From the NCBI GenBank assembly GCA_963717375.1, contig OY970329.1, forward strand, positions 620,001 through 684,000: a stretch of DNA of 64,000 nt. Reading direction: 5' to 3'. The notes beneath the pieces are model-generated. The model was given only the letters and a program-made list of their open reading frames with translations. It had not been told where the DNA came from and did no database searches. The DNA is from VRUE01 sp963717375. GTDB taxonomy: Bacteria > Actinomycetota > Thermoleophilia > Solirubrobacterales > 70-9. Shown here in pieces: positions 41,703-49,467 of this stretch; the first letter of the stretch is position 1, and every line of letters begins with the position of its first letter. The position numbers and the translations under genes were made by a program.

Positions 41703-42512
41703 TCAGTCCTCCTCGGCGGAGCCTGGTTCAGCCATTTCGCGGTGTTTCTCCGCCTTGACGCTGTCGGGCATCACCCGGCCGGCGGCCACTTGGACTCTGT
41801 TCTTGAGGGCGCCGGCGACGACCTTCTCCTTGTCTGCCATCAGGGCATCGAAGCCCTGACGCGCGACCTCGGCCGGGTCGTCCTTCTCGCCGGCGCCCAC
41901 CTCGGTGTCCTCCATCTCAGCGCGCTCGAAGAACTCGGTCTCGGTCGCGCCCGGCATCAGCGAAGTGATCGCGATGTTGGTGTCCTTGAGCTCATTGCGG
42001 ATCGCCAAGGCAAAGGACTGGACGAAGGACTTGGAAGCGTTGTAGACGGCCTGGAAGGGGCCGGGCATCGTCGATGCGATCGAGGAGGTGAAGAGGATTC
42101 TTCCCTCATCGCGCTCGACCATGTCGGCGACCACCAGCTTGCAGAGGTGGACCGTGGAGCGCACGTTGAGGTCGATCAGCTTCAGCTCATCGGCCAACTC
42201 GGTTTCCGTGGCGAACGCCCCGCCGGCGCCGATGCCGGCGTTGAGCGCGAGCGCGTCGACCGGGCGACCGGTGTTCTGAATGTGGCGATAGAGCTCGATC
42301 ACCCCGGCTTCGGCGGCGAGGTCGACTCGGTGGGCTTCGACGCTCGCGCCTGACCTCTTCAGGTCCTCGAGGGCGCCCGTCAGCTCGGCGTCCTCAGCGG
42401 CGATCAGCAGGTCAAAGCCTTCCGCGGCGAAAACCTTCGCCAGCTCGAGACCGATGCCACTGGAGGCGCCGGTGATCACTGCGAGTTGCCTATTGTCGTG
42501 CCCGTTTTCCAT
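41703..42512 (-). CDS. short-chain dehydrogenase/reductase
   Basis: A 269-residue SDR: cofactor motif TGASSGIGLELAKVFA, the N-A-G motif ALNAGIGAGG, catalytic Ser in ILFTSSIASTMPGP, and YNASKSFVQSFALAI with the Y-x-x-x-K pair. It continues with PGATETEFFERAE, as in classical SDRs. The C-terminal part (EEVARQGFDALMADKEKVVA) resembles the DltE/short-chain oxidoreductases. Substrate unknown. Second gene in the operon with the alcohol dehydrogenase. Confidence 0.9.
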   Translation of the reverse strand: MENGHDNRQLAVITGASSGIGLELAKVFAAEGFDLLIAAEDAELTGALEDLKRSGASVEAHRVDLAAEAGVIELYRHIQNTGRPVDALALNAGIGAGGAFATETELADELKLIDLNVRSTVHLCKLVVADMVERDEGRILFTSSIASTMPGPFQAVYNASKSFVQSFALAIRNELKDTNIAITSLMPGATETEFFERAEMEDTEVGAGEKDDPAEVARQGFDALMADKEKVVAGALKNRVQVAAGRVMPDSVKAEKHREMAEPGSAEED

Positions 42513-42540
42513 CGGATCTCTCCTCTCGTCTTTCGCTCTG

Positions 42541-44547
42541 TTACGACGCCACTCCGAGCGGCACGTCAGGGCGGTCCCAGCTCTCGACGACCCGCTCCGC
42601 CGCGCGGCGCTCCTCGGCGAGAATCTCCTCCGCAGCCACGACCACTCCCTCGTCGCCCGCCCGTGCGGCGACCCTTTGCAGAAGTTCGTAGGCGGCGACC
42701 TCGAGGTGCTCGAAGGCGAAGGCGAAGCCGGCGAGCTTGGTGGTCGAGTCGGGCTGAGCGCCGAAGAAGGCGGAGAGGTTCATCCCACCTGCCTTCAGCA
42801 TCGCGTCCTTGACCATCGAGGGCCTGCCGCCACGCTCTTCCAGCAGGTCCGCGATCCGCTCCCGGTGGCGCCGGGTCTCATCGAGATGGTCGCGGAAGGC
42901 GGACTCGAGCTGCTCATCGTCGACCCGCTCGGCGCCGGCCTCCAGCAGCTCTTCGGCCTGCCCCTCGAGCGCGTGGACATCGCGCAGGTAGGCCAGCAGC
43001 GCCGAGTCGAGCTGGTCCTGATCGACCGCCCCCAGGGAGACCTCGACGGCGGCGTCGAAGGACTGCTCGAGGCGCTCGGCCATCCGTCCCTCCTCCTCCG
43101 CGATCGCCCCCGCCATCCGCGCCGTCTCCTCGTCGCCGGCGCGCTCGGCCAGGCGCCTCAGCAGCTCGTATGCGGCGAGCTCCATGTGCTCGTAGGAGTA
43201 GGCGTGCATGACGAGCTTCCCGGGCGTATCGGGCTGGGAGGCCGCGAAGGCGACCATCCCCCAGCCACCTGCCGCGCCGGCCGCGTCCTTTAGCTTCGAC
43301 GGCTTGCCGCCGAGCGCTTCCAGGCGCTCGCGCACGCGCCGCTCCTGGTCTTCGGTCTCGACCAGGTGCTGCTCGAACGCCTCGCAGAGACGCTCGTCCC
43401 CGGCGATCTTCGGCGCCGCGCGCAGCTGCGCCAGCGCTTGCAGCTCGATCGAGTGCACGTCGCCCAGGTACTTGACGAGCTGCTCGTCGCGGTCGCGATC
43501 CCACTGGCGGGCGCCGACGCCCGTCTTCAGGTCATCGAGCCGGCCGGTGGCGCTGTCGGCTTCCAGCGGCGGGGTCTCGGCGCCGTGACCGCCGCGCAGG
43601 CCCTCGAGCAGCTCTTCGAGCGCCTCCACGCCGCTGTGGCGCGGCTCCCAGCCGAGCTCCTCACGGGCCCGCTCGGAGGACATCAGCGGCACGTTCAGCG
43701 CCATGTCGAGCCAGCCCGGCGGCGTCGGCTGCAGATGCATCCGCCAGCTCAGATCGGCGAGGCGGCGCACCAGGCGGGCCGGGACCGGGAAGCTGCGCAC
43801 GCCGATCCGCTCGGCCATCTCCTCTGCGCTGAGAGGCGGCTCAGCGGCGATGTTGAAAGCGCCGTCCACGTCCGCCAGGACGGCTCGCAGGTAGGCCCGC
43901 CCGACGTCCTCGGAGTGGACGGCCTGAAAGCGCAGACGGTCGACCCGGGGCAGCGCCAGAAGGAGACCGCGGCGCAGGAGGAAGTTGGGAAGGAAGGGAC
44001 CGACGAAGAGGCGGCGGATCTCGGTCGCCGCCTCGTCCTTGAAGATCAGGGCTGGGCGAAGCCGCACGACCCGGGTCTCAGGGTTGTCGGCTTCGAAGCG
44101 GTCGAGCTCGTGCTCCACCGCGACCTTGTGGCGAGAGTAGAACGAGCTCTGCGTGCCCTCGGTCGGCCAGTCCTCGTCAACTTCGCGGTCCTTGGGGCCG
44201 CGCGAGTAGACGCCCACCGAAGAGGCGTGGATTAGCCTCGGCACCTCGGCCGTTCCCACCGCCTCGAAGACGCGCCGACTGCCCTCGATGTTGATCCGCT
44301 CCAGGGTCACTGCGTCCCGCGAGGGCTGGATCGCCCAGGCCAGGTGGATGACCGCGTCGGCTCCCGCGAAGATCTCGCCCAGGTCGGCAGTGAGGACGTT
44401 CGCCTCGGCCCAACTGGTCTTCGGCGGCGTCCAGGTCGGTTCGCGCCGTGCCAGTCCGACGATCTCGTCGATCTCCTGGCTTTCGCTAAGCGCCTGAACC
44501 GTGCTGGTGCCGACGTTGCCCGTCGCGCCAGTGACAATTACCTTCAT
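42541..44547 (-). CDS. extended SDR (epimerase) fused to two DUF892 ferritin-like domains
   Basis: A 668-residue fusion. Residues 1-320 form an extended SDR: VIVTGATGNVGTSTVQALSE (G-x-x-G-x-x-G), ADAVIHLAWAIQPSRDAVT, and RLIHASSVGVYSRGP with SFYSRHKVAVEH giving Y-x-x-x-K. After a linker to about 350, two DUF892 modules follow: DEQLVKYLGDVHSIELQALA...YSYEHMELAAYELLRRLAER (350-490) and QLDSALLAYLRDVHALEGQA...FAFEHLEVAAYELLQRVAAR (510-660). Both keep E-H-x-E and A-A-Y-E-L-L, expected of di-metal ferritin-like helices. ATG 44547 is chosen because it begins directly at the nucleotide-binding strand. The frame is unbroken, so the fusion is real. The SDR may sense or reduce a substrate linked to metal or redox stress; not known. 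First gene of the operon to 40517. Confidence 0.9.
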   Translation of the reverse strand: MKVIVTGATGNVGTSTVQALSESQEIDEIVGLARREPTWTPPKTSWAEANVLTADLGEIFAGADAVIHLAWAIQPSRDAVTLERINIEGSRRVFEAVGTAEVPRLIHASSVGVYSRGPKDREVDEDWPTEGTQSSFYSRHKVAVEHELDRFEADNPETRVVRLRPALIFKDEAATEIRRLFVGPFLPNFLLRRGLLLALPRVDRLRFQAVHSEDVGRAYLRAVLADVDGAFNIAAEPPLSAEEMAERIGVRSFPVPARLVRRLADLSWRMHLQPTPPGWLDMALNVPLMSSERAREELGWEPRHSGVEALEELLEGLRGGHGAETPPLEADSATGRLDDLKTGVGARQWDRDRDEQLVKYLGDVHSIELQALAQLRAAPKIAGDERLCEAFEQHLVETEDQERRVRERLEALGGKPSKLKDAAGAAGGWGMVAFAASQPDTPGKLVMHAYSYEHMELAAYELLRRLAERAGDEETARMAGAIAEEEGRMAERLEQSFDAAVEVSLGAVDQDQLDSALLAYLRDVHALEGQAEELLEAGAERVDDEQLESAFRDHLDETRRHRERIADLLEERGGRPSMVKDAMLKAGGMNLSAFFGAQPDSTTKLAGFAFAFEHLEVAAYELLQRVAARAGDEGVVVAAEEILAEERRAAERVVESWDRPDVPLGVAS

Positions 44548-44924
44548 CTCTTTTCTCGCCCTCCGTGAATCTGGGTGTTTGGATTGGCGAGGAGTGAGCG
44601 GGAATGCTCCCCTAGGCCTCTCGGCATCTGTACCCCGACTGGCCCAGAGAAAACGTGGCGCGCTGGCCACTACGAATCAAAAGCTGCTTAGCGAGGCTGC
44701 GTACGTCGCACCGGCGAGGAGCCGGTGTAGAGATCGCGGATCCTGCGCATAGCTTGGATGGTGTGGGTCAACGAAGGCGCCCTCCGAGCGGTCGGCGGCA
44801 GGGCTCTCACTTCTTTCTGCTCCCTCGGCATGGCCGGTGTTTACCCAGATGGAGTGCACGCCTAAACATGCCGGGACGAGACGGATGAAAGGGACCTACT
44901 TGGCTCACGAACTCAGCCGGCGCT
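44548..44924. other. 377-base leader of the epimerase-DUF892 operon
   Basis: No gene seen on either strand; the longest open frames are short and without motifs. The region is the upstream side of the minus-strand epimerase gene and the downstream side of the MORN-like gene. It holds the promoter listed next and about 80 bases of leader. Confidence 0.5.
44630..44654 (-). promoter_or_regulatory. sigma-B/sigma-F-like promoter for the epimerase-DUF892 operon
   Basis: On the minus strand GTTT, 15 bases, GGGTAC: the best consensus match in the window. It lies 83 bases before the ATG at 44547. Match is direct; factor use is inferred. Confidence 0.65.
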
Positions 44925-45290
44925 TCACCCTTCACGGACCTTCTCGCCGTCGATGAACCAGACGCGGCGCCCGTCCGGGTAGATCGCCGCCGGGCCGTCG
45001 TCACGGTGGCGCTTGCCTTCGCGGTACCACTTCTCGGTCCCGTTGACGTAGACACAGGCCGGCCCGCCCTCGCGATGGCGGACGCCGTCCACGTAGTACT
45101 TGACCGAGCCGTTGGCGTGGATCACCGCCGGGCCGTCGGTGCGGTGCAGCCGACCGTGACGGAACCACTCCTCGCGGCCACTCGGGAAGACCCGCGCAGG
45201 GCCACCGACACGGTGCAACTTGCCCTCCTCGTCGCGCCACTCGATCACTCCGTCGACGCCGAGCTCCGCCTCTTTGCCACTGCTCGCCAC
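44925..45290 (-). CDS. MORN-like short-repeat protein
   Basis: A 121-residue protein of four to five related repeats of about 21 residues with the frame H-R-x-x-G-P-A-x-x-x-x-x-G-x-x-x-W-Y-x-x-G: HRVGGPARVFPSGREEWFRH, HRTDGPAVIHANGSVKYYVD, HREGGPACVYVNGTEKWYRE, HRDDGPAAIYPDGRRVWFID. This is the MORN-like/YwqK-type beta-hairpin repeat. No signal peptide. Function unknown, perhaps a binding scaffold. Last gene of a minus-strand series beginning at 48343. Confidence 0.75.
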   Translation of the reverse strand: MASSGKEAELGVDGVIEWRDEEGKLHRVGGPARVFPSGREEWFRHGRLHRTDGPAVIHANGSVKYYVDGVRHREGGPACVYVNGTEKWYREGKRHRDDGPAAIYPDGRRVWFIDGEKVREG

Positions 45291-45333
45291 AGCGAATCTC
45301 TACCCGCCGAGAACGGGTTTGAGGCAGAGGCCG

Positions 45334-45537
45334 CTAGGCGGCCAGCGACAGATCTCTTTGCGGAAACTCGACCGGCTCGCCGGTCTCCTCCACGTAAACA
45401 GGCTCAAAGTTCGCCACCGAGAGAACCACGAAGCTGTAGCCGCATTTGCAGGCCTCGCGCTCGACGTGATCGAGATCCTCGACCACGATCTCGGACTCCT
45501 CGGCGCAATCCGAGCAGAAAACGGTCACTTGCCACAT
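45334..45537 (-). CDS. small zinc-ribbon-like protein
   Basis: 67 residues with VFCSDCAEESEIVVEDLDH and EREACKCGYSFVVLSVANF: a C-x-x-C pair and a C-x-C pair about 25 residues apart, a plausible zinc ribbon. The remainder is acidic. Not recognised beyond that; part of the series of short stress-region genes. Confidence 0.55.
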   Translation of the reverse strand: MWQVTVFCSDCAEESEIVVEDLDHVEREACKCGYSFVVLSVANFEPVYVEETGEPVEFPQRDLSLAA

Positions 45538-45571
45538 GCGTCGATGGTTGCGCGCCGGCCGGACGGAGCGC

Positions 45572-45823
45572 TCAGGCGCAAACGACGATCCGCTCGCCGA
45601 CTTCGATCACGCTCTCCCAGCGGACCCCTCGCGCATCGGCCGTGGGGCCGCGCAGCCGCTTCAGCAGCGAGCCGCGCCCGACCAGGAGTTCGTCGATGAC
45701 GATGCCACCGTCCGTCCAGTGCGCCCTCACCTCAAAGGTGCGTCCCAGCCGCCGGCCCGAGCTGTCGCGGACGGACTTGCCGATCAGCTCACTCAGGGCG
45801 AAGGGCTCCCGGCTCAGTTCCAC
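45572..45823 (-). CDS. PRC-barrel-like small protein
   Basis: 83 residues. ALSELIGKSVRDSSGRRLGR is the usual opening of PRC-barrel domains (G-k-x-V-x-d-x-x-G-r-x-l-G), followed by FEVRAHWTDGGIVIDELLVG and a hydrophobic end SVIEVGERIVVCA. Bacterial PRC-barrels serve as RNA- or membrane-associated adaptors. GTG start at 45823 lies within the last codons of the upstream PRC gene (ten-base overlap), pointing to a coupled pair. Confidence 0.68.
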   Translation of the reverse strand: MELSREPFALSELIGKSVRDSSGRRLGRTFEVRAHWTDGGIVIDELLVGRGSLLKRLRGPTADARGVRWESVIEVGERIVVCA

Positions 45824-46173
45824 GGCAGCCTCCTGACCATCCAGCGCTCCGGATCGTCGCCTTCGCCAAGGCCCAGCTCCTCCGCCTTGCAGCAGAGGTG
45901 CAGGGCGGCGTCAATCTCATCGACCTTCTCCCAGGGCACCCGCAGGGCGTTGGAGCCCCAGCGCTCCGGCCCGGTCAGCTTTCGCGCCAGTCCGCGCAGC
46001 AGCTTCGGCACGCGCCGTGGGTAGAGGCCCTCGCCGACCAGGAGGGCCGTGACGCGGGGCGGGCTGCCCCGCAGCTCGATATCGTCGACCCGCCCACAGC
46101 GCTTGCCGTCGCAGTCGAGGATCTGCTCGTCGAGTAGCCGGTGGACGACCAGGATCTCGCCTTCCTTGCTCAT
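45814..46173 (-). CDS. PRC-barrel domain protein
   Basis: 119 residues. The N-terminal part VHRLLDEQILDCDGKRCGRV then DDIELRGSPPRVTALLVGEG follow the PRC-barrel pattern; the C-terminal part (WEKVDEIDAALHLCCKAEEL then GLGEGDDPERWMVRRLPWN) is helical with a C-C pair. Start ATG 46173 overlaps the Nramp-like gene stop (ATGA). Probably a partner of the transporter or of the second PRC protein; role unknown. Confidence 0.75.
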   Translation of the reverse strand: MSKEGEILVVHRLLDEQILDCDGKRCGRVDDIELRGSPPRVTALLVGEGLYPRRVPKLLRGLARKLTGPERWGSNALRVPWEKVDEIDAALHLCCKAEELGLGEGDDPERWMVRRLPWN

Positions 46174-47390
46174 CCCCCACCTCCGTTCGTCATCAAAAGC
46201 AGCGGCACGGCGACGATGGCGAGCACGATGATGATCGCGAAGTAAAGCCACCCCAGCGTGGTCGAGATCCGCCCGTTGGCGTGCTCGCCCATGAAGGAGC
46301 GATCGCCGGCGAGCATCAGGATCGGCAGATAGGTGAGCGGCAGGGCGACAACGGCGAAGACGACCGAGTACTCGGTGATCTCGACCGGATTGATCCCGGT
46401 CAGCACGATCGCGATGGCGAGCAGCAGGAAGACGAGCCAGGAGGCGGTGAAGCGCGGGGCTTTCTCCGGCCCCCGGTAGCGGCCCCACTCCCAGCCGAGG
46501 AACTGGGCGAGGTTGTAGGAGGCCGAGAAGCTGGAGTCGATCGCGGCGCCGCCGACGCAGAACATCATCCCGCCGAGCGCCAGCAGCAGCCCGGTCTCGC
46601 CAAAGGCATCCTGGGCCGGGAGGGCCACGGTGCCGAGGTCGGCGGGATCGACGCCGAGTGGATGAAAGAGGTAGCCAGAGACGACAACGAGGGCGCAGGC
46701 GAGGACGCCACCGAGGCCGTAGCCGATGATCGCGTTGAGGCGGTTCTCCTTGAGGTTTTCCTCGGTCCAGCCCTCCTCGATCGCGCCGGATGAATAGAAG
46801 TGGACCTCGTAGGGCATCAGCGCCGCGGCGAAGACGCCGACGACGAAGTAGAGGTAGAGCTTGGACCCGCTGAGCGAAGGAACGAATCCGTGCGCCACCT
46901 CGCCCCAATCCGGGCTCTGGTGGATCGCGGTGGCGACGAAGACGAGCATCAGCAATCCGCAATAGCCGAAGATCCGCTCGATCCCACCGAAGGGAAGCAG
47001 GGCGACCGCGATCACCAGGCCGATCGCGGCCAGCACAACAAAGAGGCTGAAGGCCGCGTCGAAGAGCAGGGTGAGGATGATCGCCAGGCCGCCCAGCTCG
47101 GCGGCGACGGTGAGCACGTTGACGAAGGTGCTGGCGATCAGGGCCACCAGGCCCATCCCGAATCCGAGCCGCATCCTGATCGAGTCGAAGACCGGCCGCC
47201 CGGTCACCGCCGCCACCCGCCCGCACATCTCCGCGTAGACCCCGATCCCGATCGTGCCGAGAGCGACCGCCCAGAGCAGGTCGTAGCGATATAGCGCTCC
47301 CGCCTGAGTGTTGAAGACCATGTCGCCGATGTCGAGGAAGCCACCGAGTGCGGCGATGATCCCCAGCGCGATCTTGAGGATCGACTTCAC
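46170..47390 (-). CDS. Nramp-family-like metal transporter with altered metal motifs
   Basis: A 406-residue protein with about 11 helices in the Nramp order. In the first helix the canonical D-P-G-N is replaced by D-I-G-D (AALGGFLDIGDMVF); in helix 6 the M-P-H site reads M-P-Y (FAAALMPYEVHFYSSGAIEE). Later helices are typical (AIDSSFSASYNLAQFLGW). Nramp proteins move divalent metals with protons; the changes suggest a different metal, such as magnesium in the NRMT group, or altered selectivity. It overlaps the lipoprotein gene (ATGA) and the PRC-barrel gene, so these form one operon. Confidence 0.85.
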   Translation of the reverse strand: MKSILKIALGIIAALGGFLDIGDMVFNTQAGALYRYDLLWAVALGTIGIGVYAEMCGRVAAVTGRPVFDSIRMRLGFGMGLVALIASTFVNVLTVAAELGGLAIILTLLFDAAFSLFVVLAAIGLVIAVALLPFGGIERIFGYCGLLMLVFVATAIHQSPDWGEVAHGFVPSLSGSKLYLYFVVGVFAAALMPYEVHFYSSGAIEEGWTEENLKENRLNAIIGYGLGGVLACALVVVSGYLFHPLGVDPADLGTVALPAQDAFGETGLLLALGGMMFCVGGAAIDSSFSASYNLAQFLGWEWGRYRGPEKAPRFTASWLVFLLLAIAIVLTGINPVEITEYSVVFAVVALPLTYLPILMLAGDRSFMGEHANGRISTTLGWLYFAIIIVLAIVAVPLLLMTNGGGG

Positions 47391-47836
47391 GCTTCTTCTC
47401 CGGTCAGGCGTTCGACCACCGCGTCGGCCTGTTCTTTGACTTCGGCCATGTGCTTTTCCACCAAGGCCCCGTGGTGCTCGTCACCGGGAAAGGTCTGCAG
47501 TTCGGAGAAGAGGTCGGCCAGCTCGCCGGCGATCTGCACCGCGGCGTTCCTCTCCTTCTTCACCTCGGGCGAAGGTTCGGCGTCGGCGAGCTTTTCGGCC
47601 TCGTGCTCGGCTTCGCCACCGAGCGTCTTCGCCATCACTCGGGTGTAGGTGGACTTGGTCGCGTCGCGGGCAACGCCGTTGGCGATCAGTTGCCCTTGGG
47701 CGGCCAGGGCGCTCAGCGATTCGGCCCCGCGATTCAGCTCGTCGCGACTGAGATCGCCGCAGCCCCAGAGGAGGAAAGAGACGCCGAGTGCCACCAATGC
47801 CGCGATGACCCCTGGGCGGCGTCTCCTGTCGTGCAT
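47387..47836 (-). CDS. lipoprotein of unknown function
   Basis: 149 residues with a lipobox: ALVALGVSFLLWGCGDLSRD, the Cys being the lipidated residue. The mature part is helical and charged, with HHGALVEKHMAEVKEQADAV near the end holding His and Glu that could bind metal. It overlaps the Nramp-like gene by four bases, so a metal-delivery role is possible but inferred. The upstream ferritin-like gene ends 18 bases before it. Confidence 0.78.
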   Translation of the reverse strand: MHDRRRRPGVIAALVALGVSFLLWGCGDLSRDELNRGAESLSALAAQGQLIANGVARDATKSTYTRVMAKTLGGEAEHEAEKLADAEPSPEVKKERNAAVQIAGELADLFSELQTFPGDEHHGALVEKHMAEVKEQADAVVERLTGEEA

Positions 47837-47854
47837 CTCCCTGACTAGTCCTTA

Positions 47855-48343
47855 CTAAGACTCTTCGTAGGGATCCTTTTCGCCCGCCAGCTTCAGCGAG
47901 CCGTCCTTCACGTCAGCGAAGTGGCGTTCCTGAATCGGCAACGCCCACTCGACCAGCTCGGAGATCTCGCTCTCGTTCGCGGACTCGTTGAGCTTGTCCA
48001 GCACGGCCCAGTGACCGACCTCGCCGGCCTCGGCCATCGTCAGGAACTCGAAACCGTCAAGCCCGTCGGACTCGCCGCCGAGGTAGGTCGACATCATCTC
48101 GGTCGCCTCGGTTTTCGTTTCCTGGGCCTTTTCGAGGATCGCGGTCTTCTTGCCGTCGCGGCTGTCGGCCGCATCGGTGCAGCGCCGCTCGGTCTCCTCG
48201 GCCTCATCGCGCATTTTCTGCAGGGTGGCGACAATTCCCTCGTCTTCGACCATGCCCTCGACTTTTTCGGTGGCGCCCTGCGCGGCTTGGGCCAGGCCCA
48301 AAACCTCCGCGAGCTTCTCCTCAAGCGTCGTCAGCTCGGCCAT
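47855..48343 (-). CDS. ferritin-like helical protein (DUF892-related)
   Basis: 162 residues, all helical: TLEEKLAEVLGLAQAAQGAT, DEAEETERRCTDAADSRDGK and LTMAEAGEVGHWAVLDKLNE. The EVGHWAVL segment resembles the E-x-x-H helix of ferritin-like proteins. The ATG is preceded by AAAAGGAGGAGG, one of the best ribosome sites in the window. First gene of the minus operon to 45572 or beyond, behind a sigma-B-like promoter. Role in iron or stress handling is likely from class; not proven. Confidence 0.7.
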   Translation of the reverse strand: MAELTTLEEKLAEVLGLAQAAQGATEKVEGMVEDEGIVATLQKMRDEAEETERRCTDAADSRDGKKTAILEKAQETKTEATEMMSTYLGGESDGLDGFEFLTMAEAGEVGHWAVLDKLNESANESEISELVEWALPIQERHFADVKDGSLKLAGEKDPYEES

Positions 48344-48388
48344 TTCTGTCCTCCTCCTTTTCGGGTTGAGAAAACAAGCGCTGCTCTC

Positions 48389-48414
48389 CTACCCAGGTTC
48401 AGAGGTGGCGAACC
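48389..48414 (-). promoter_or_regulatory. sigma-B/sigma-F-like promoter for the ferritin-like/Nramp operon
   Basis: On the minus strand GGTT, 16 bases, GGGTAG, 46 bases before the ATG at 48343. It faces the promoter at 48423-48448 on the plus strand, so both divergent units would be switched on together. Confidence 0.6.
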
Positions 48415-48422
48415 GTCTCTGC

Positions 48423-48448
48423 GTTTTCGCTCGTTCGCTCGGGGGTAG
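48423..48448 (+). promoter_or_regulatory. sigma-B/sigma-F-like promoter for the USP-membrane gene
   Basis: GTTT, 16 bases, GGGTAG, 36 bases before the ATG at 48484. The -35 half is the exact G-T-T-T of the mycobacterial sigma-F consensus. Confidence 0.62.
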
Positions 48449-48483
48449 GCGACGGCCATGGACCCAGATCGAATGGAAGACAG

Positions 48484-49296
48484 ATGACACATCGACTGCT
48501 TGCGGTAGTCACAGACGATCCAATCGGCATCGAGCCGCTGCGCGAGATCCGTCCCGCCAGCTCCCCGGATCAAGGCGGGGAGCTCGAGCTGCGGGTGATA
48601 GTCCCGGCGGTCGAGGCAAATGCCCTCCGGCACACGCTGGGCGACATCGACGAGCCAAGGCAGGAAGCCGAGGCCCGGCTCGGGCGCGTGCTCGAGGAGC
48701 TTCGCGCGAACGGCATCGAAGCCACGGGAGAGGTCGGTGATCCCGACCCGATCCAGGCGGCACAGGACGCCCTGCTGAAAGCGGCCGCCGACGAGATCGT
48801 GATCTTCGAGCACGAGCAGGCACAGGCCCGCTGGTTCGAGGAAGGGCTACTTGAAAAGGCCGAAGCCGGCCTCGAGCCGCCGCTTCGCCTGGTCGCTCTT
48901 CACAGTGACCGAGACGGCGTCGAGCACGTCGCCTCGGTCGAGACGGCCGGCCCCGGAACCCGGGACCCAGCCGAGGGGCACGAAATCAGCTCCGCCTACC
49001 TCCCGGGCCTGTCCCGTGCCGATTTCGCCGGCATGGTCGCGGGCATCGTCGGCACCATCATTGCCGCCGTCCTCGCCGGAGCAGTCGCCATCGACAACGG
49101 CGACGTCAGCGGTCGCGCCGCCGTCGCGATCCTGATCGCGCTTGGGATCGCTCTCGCCAACGTGGCCCACGTCGTCGGCTTGACGCTGATGGAGAGCGTC
49201 CGCTATCGCGGTGGCTTCGCCAAGTTCTTCCGCACGCTCTCGCTGGTCGGCACCCCACTCGCGGTCGTGATCAACTTGGTGCTCCTCATCAGCTGA
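48484..49296 (+). CDS. universal-stress-like domain joined to membrane helices
   Basis: A 270-residue protein. Residues 1-150 follow a USP-like alpha/beta layout: LLAVVTDDPIGIEPLREI, a central LRVIVPAVEANALRHTLGD, and the end LLKAAADEIVIFEHEQAQAR. Residues 180-270 hold three membrane helices (FAGMVAGIVGTIIAAVLAGA, RAAVAILIALGIALANVAHV, TLSLVGTPLAVVINLVLLIS). The arrangement would fix the stress domain to the membrane. Divergent from the ferritin-like operon with paired stress promoters. Ligand unknown. Confidence 0.75.
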   Translation: MTHRLLAVVTDDPIGIEPLREIRPASSPDQGGELELRVIVPAVEANALRHTLGDIDEPRQEAEARLGRVLEELRANGIEATGEVGDPDPIQAAQDALLKAAADEIVIFEHEQAQARWFEEGLLEKAEAGLEPPLRLVALHSDRDGVEHVASVETAGPGTRDPAEGHEISSAYLPGLSRADFAGMVAGIVGTIIAAVLAGAVAIDNGDVSGRAAVAILIALGIALANVAHVVGLTLMESVRYRGGFAKFFRTLSLVGTPLAVVINLVLLIS

Positions 49297-49328
49297 CCCA
49301 GCCGACCGGACCGTTTCGTCAGCTGTTC

Positions 49329-49466
49329 ATGGGAATCTCGCTGGGTGGAATCCTCGTCATCATCGGCATCGTCCTGATGTTCGTCTGGAGCTTCTGGGCG
49401 GGCCTGATCGTCGCCCTGATCGGCCTGATCGCCTTCGGCGGCTTCGCGCGCGGCAAGTGGTACTGA
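49329..49466 (+). CDS. small membrane protein, 45 residues
   Basis: ATG 49329 opens a short frame: MGISLGGILVIIGIVLMFVW then SFWAGLIVALIGLIAFGG and the end F-A-R-G-K-W-Y. Two hydrophobic segments fill almost the whole chain. It is downstream of the USP-membrane gene (32 bases), and its stop is one base from the end of the convergent ligase gene. The compact Gly/Ile/Leu composition and charged end are typical of a real small membrane protein, but there is no known family. Confidence 0.55.
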   Translation: MGISLGGILVIIGIVLMFVWSFWAGLIVALIGLIAFGGFARGKWY

Positions 49467-49467
49467 C

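Noticed and set aside
44548..44670. 41-residue extension of the epimerase fusion
   Set aside because: It contains no fold and would cover the promoter GTTT-N15-GGGTAC; the Rossmann strand begins at ATG 44547.
45300..45325. GCCT-N16-GGGTAG ahead of the MORN-like gene
   Set aside because: The -35 is weak and the -10 is only ten bases from the start; the gene may simply be read from the upstream operon.
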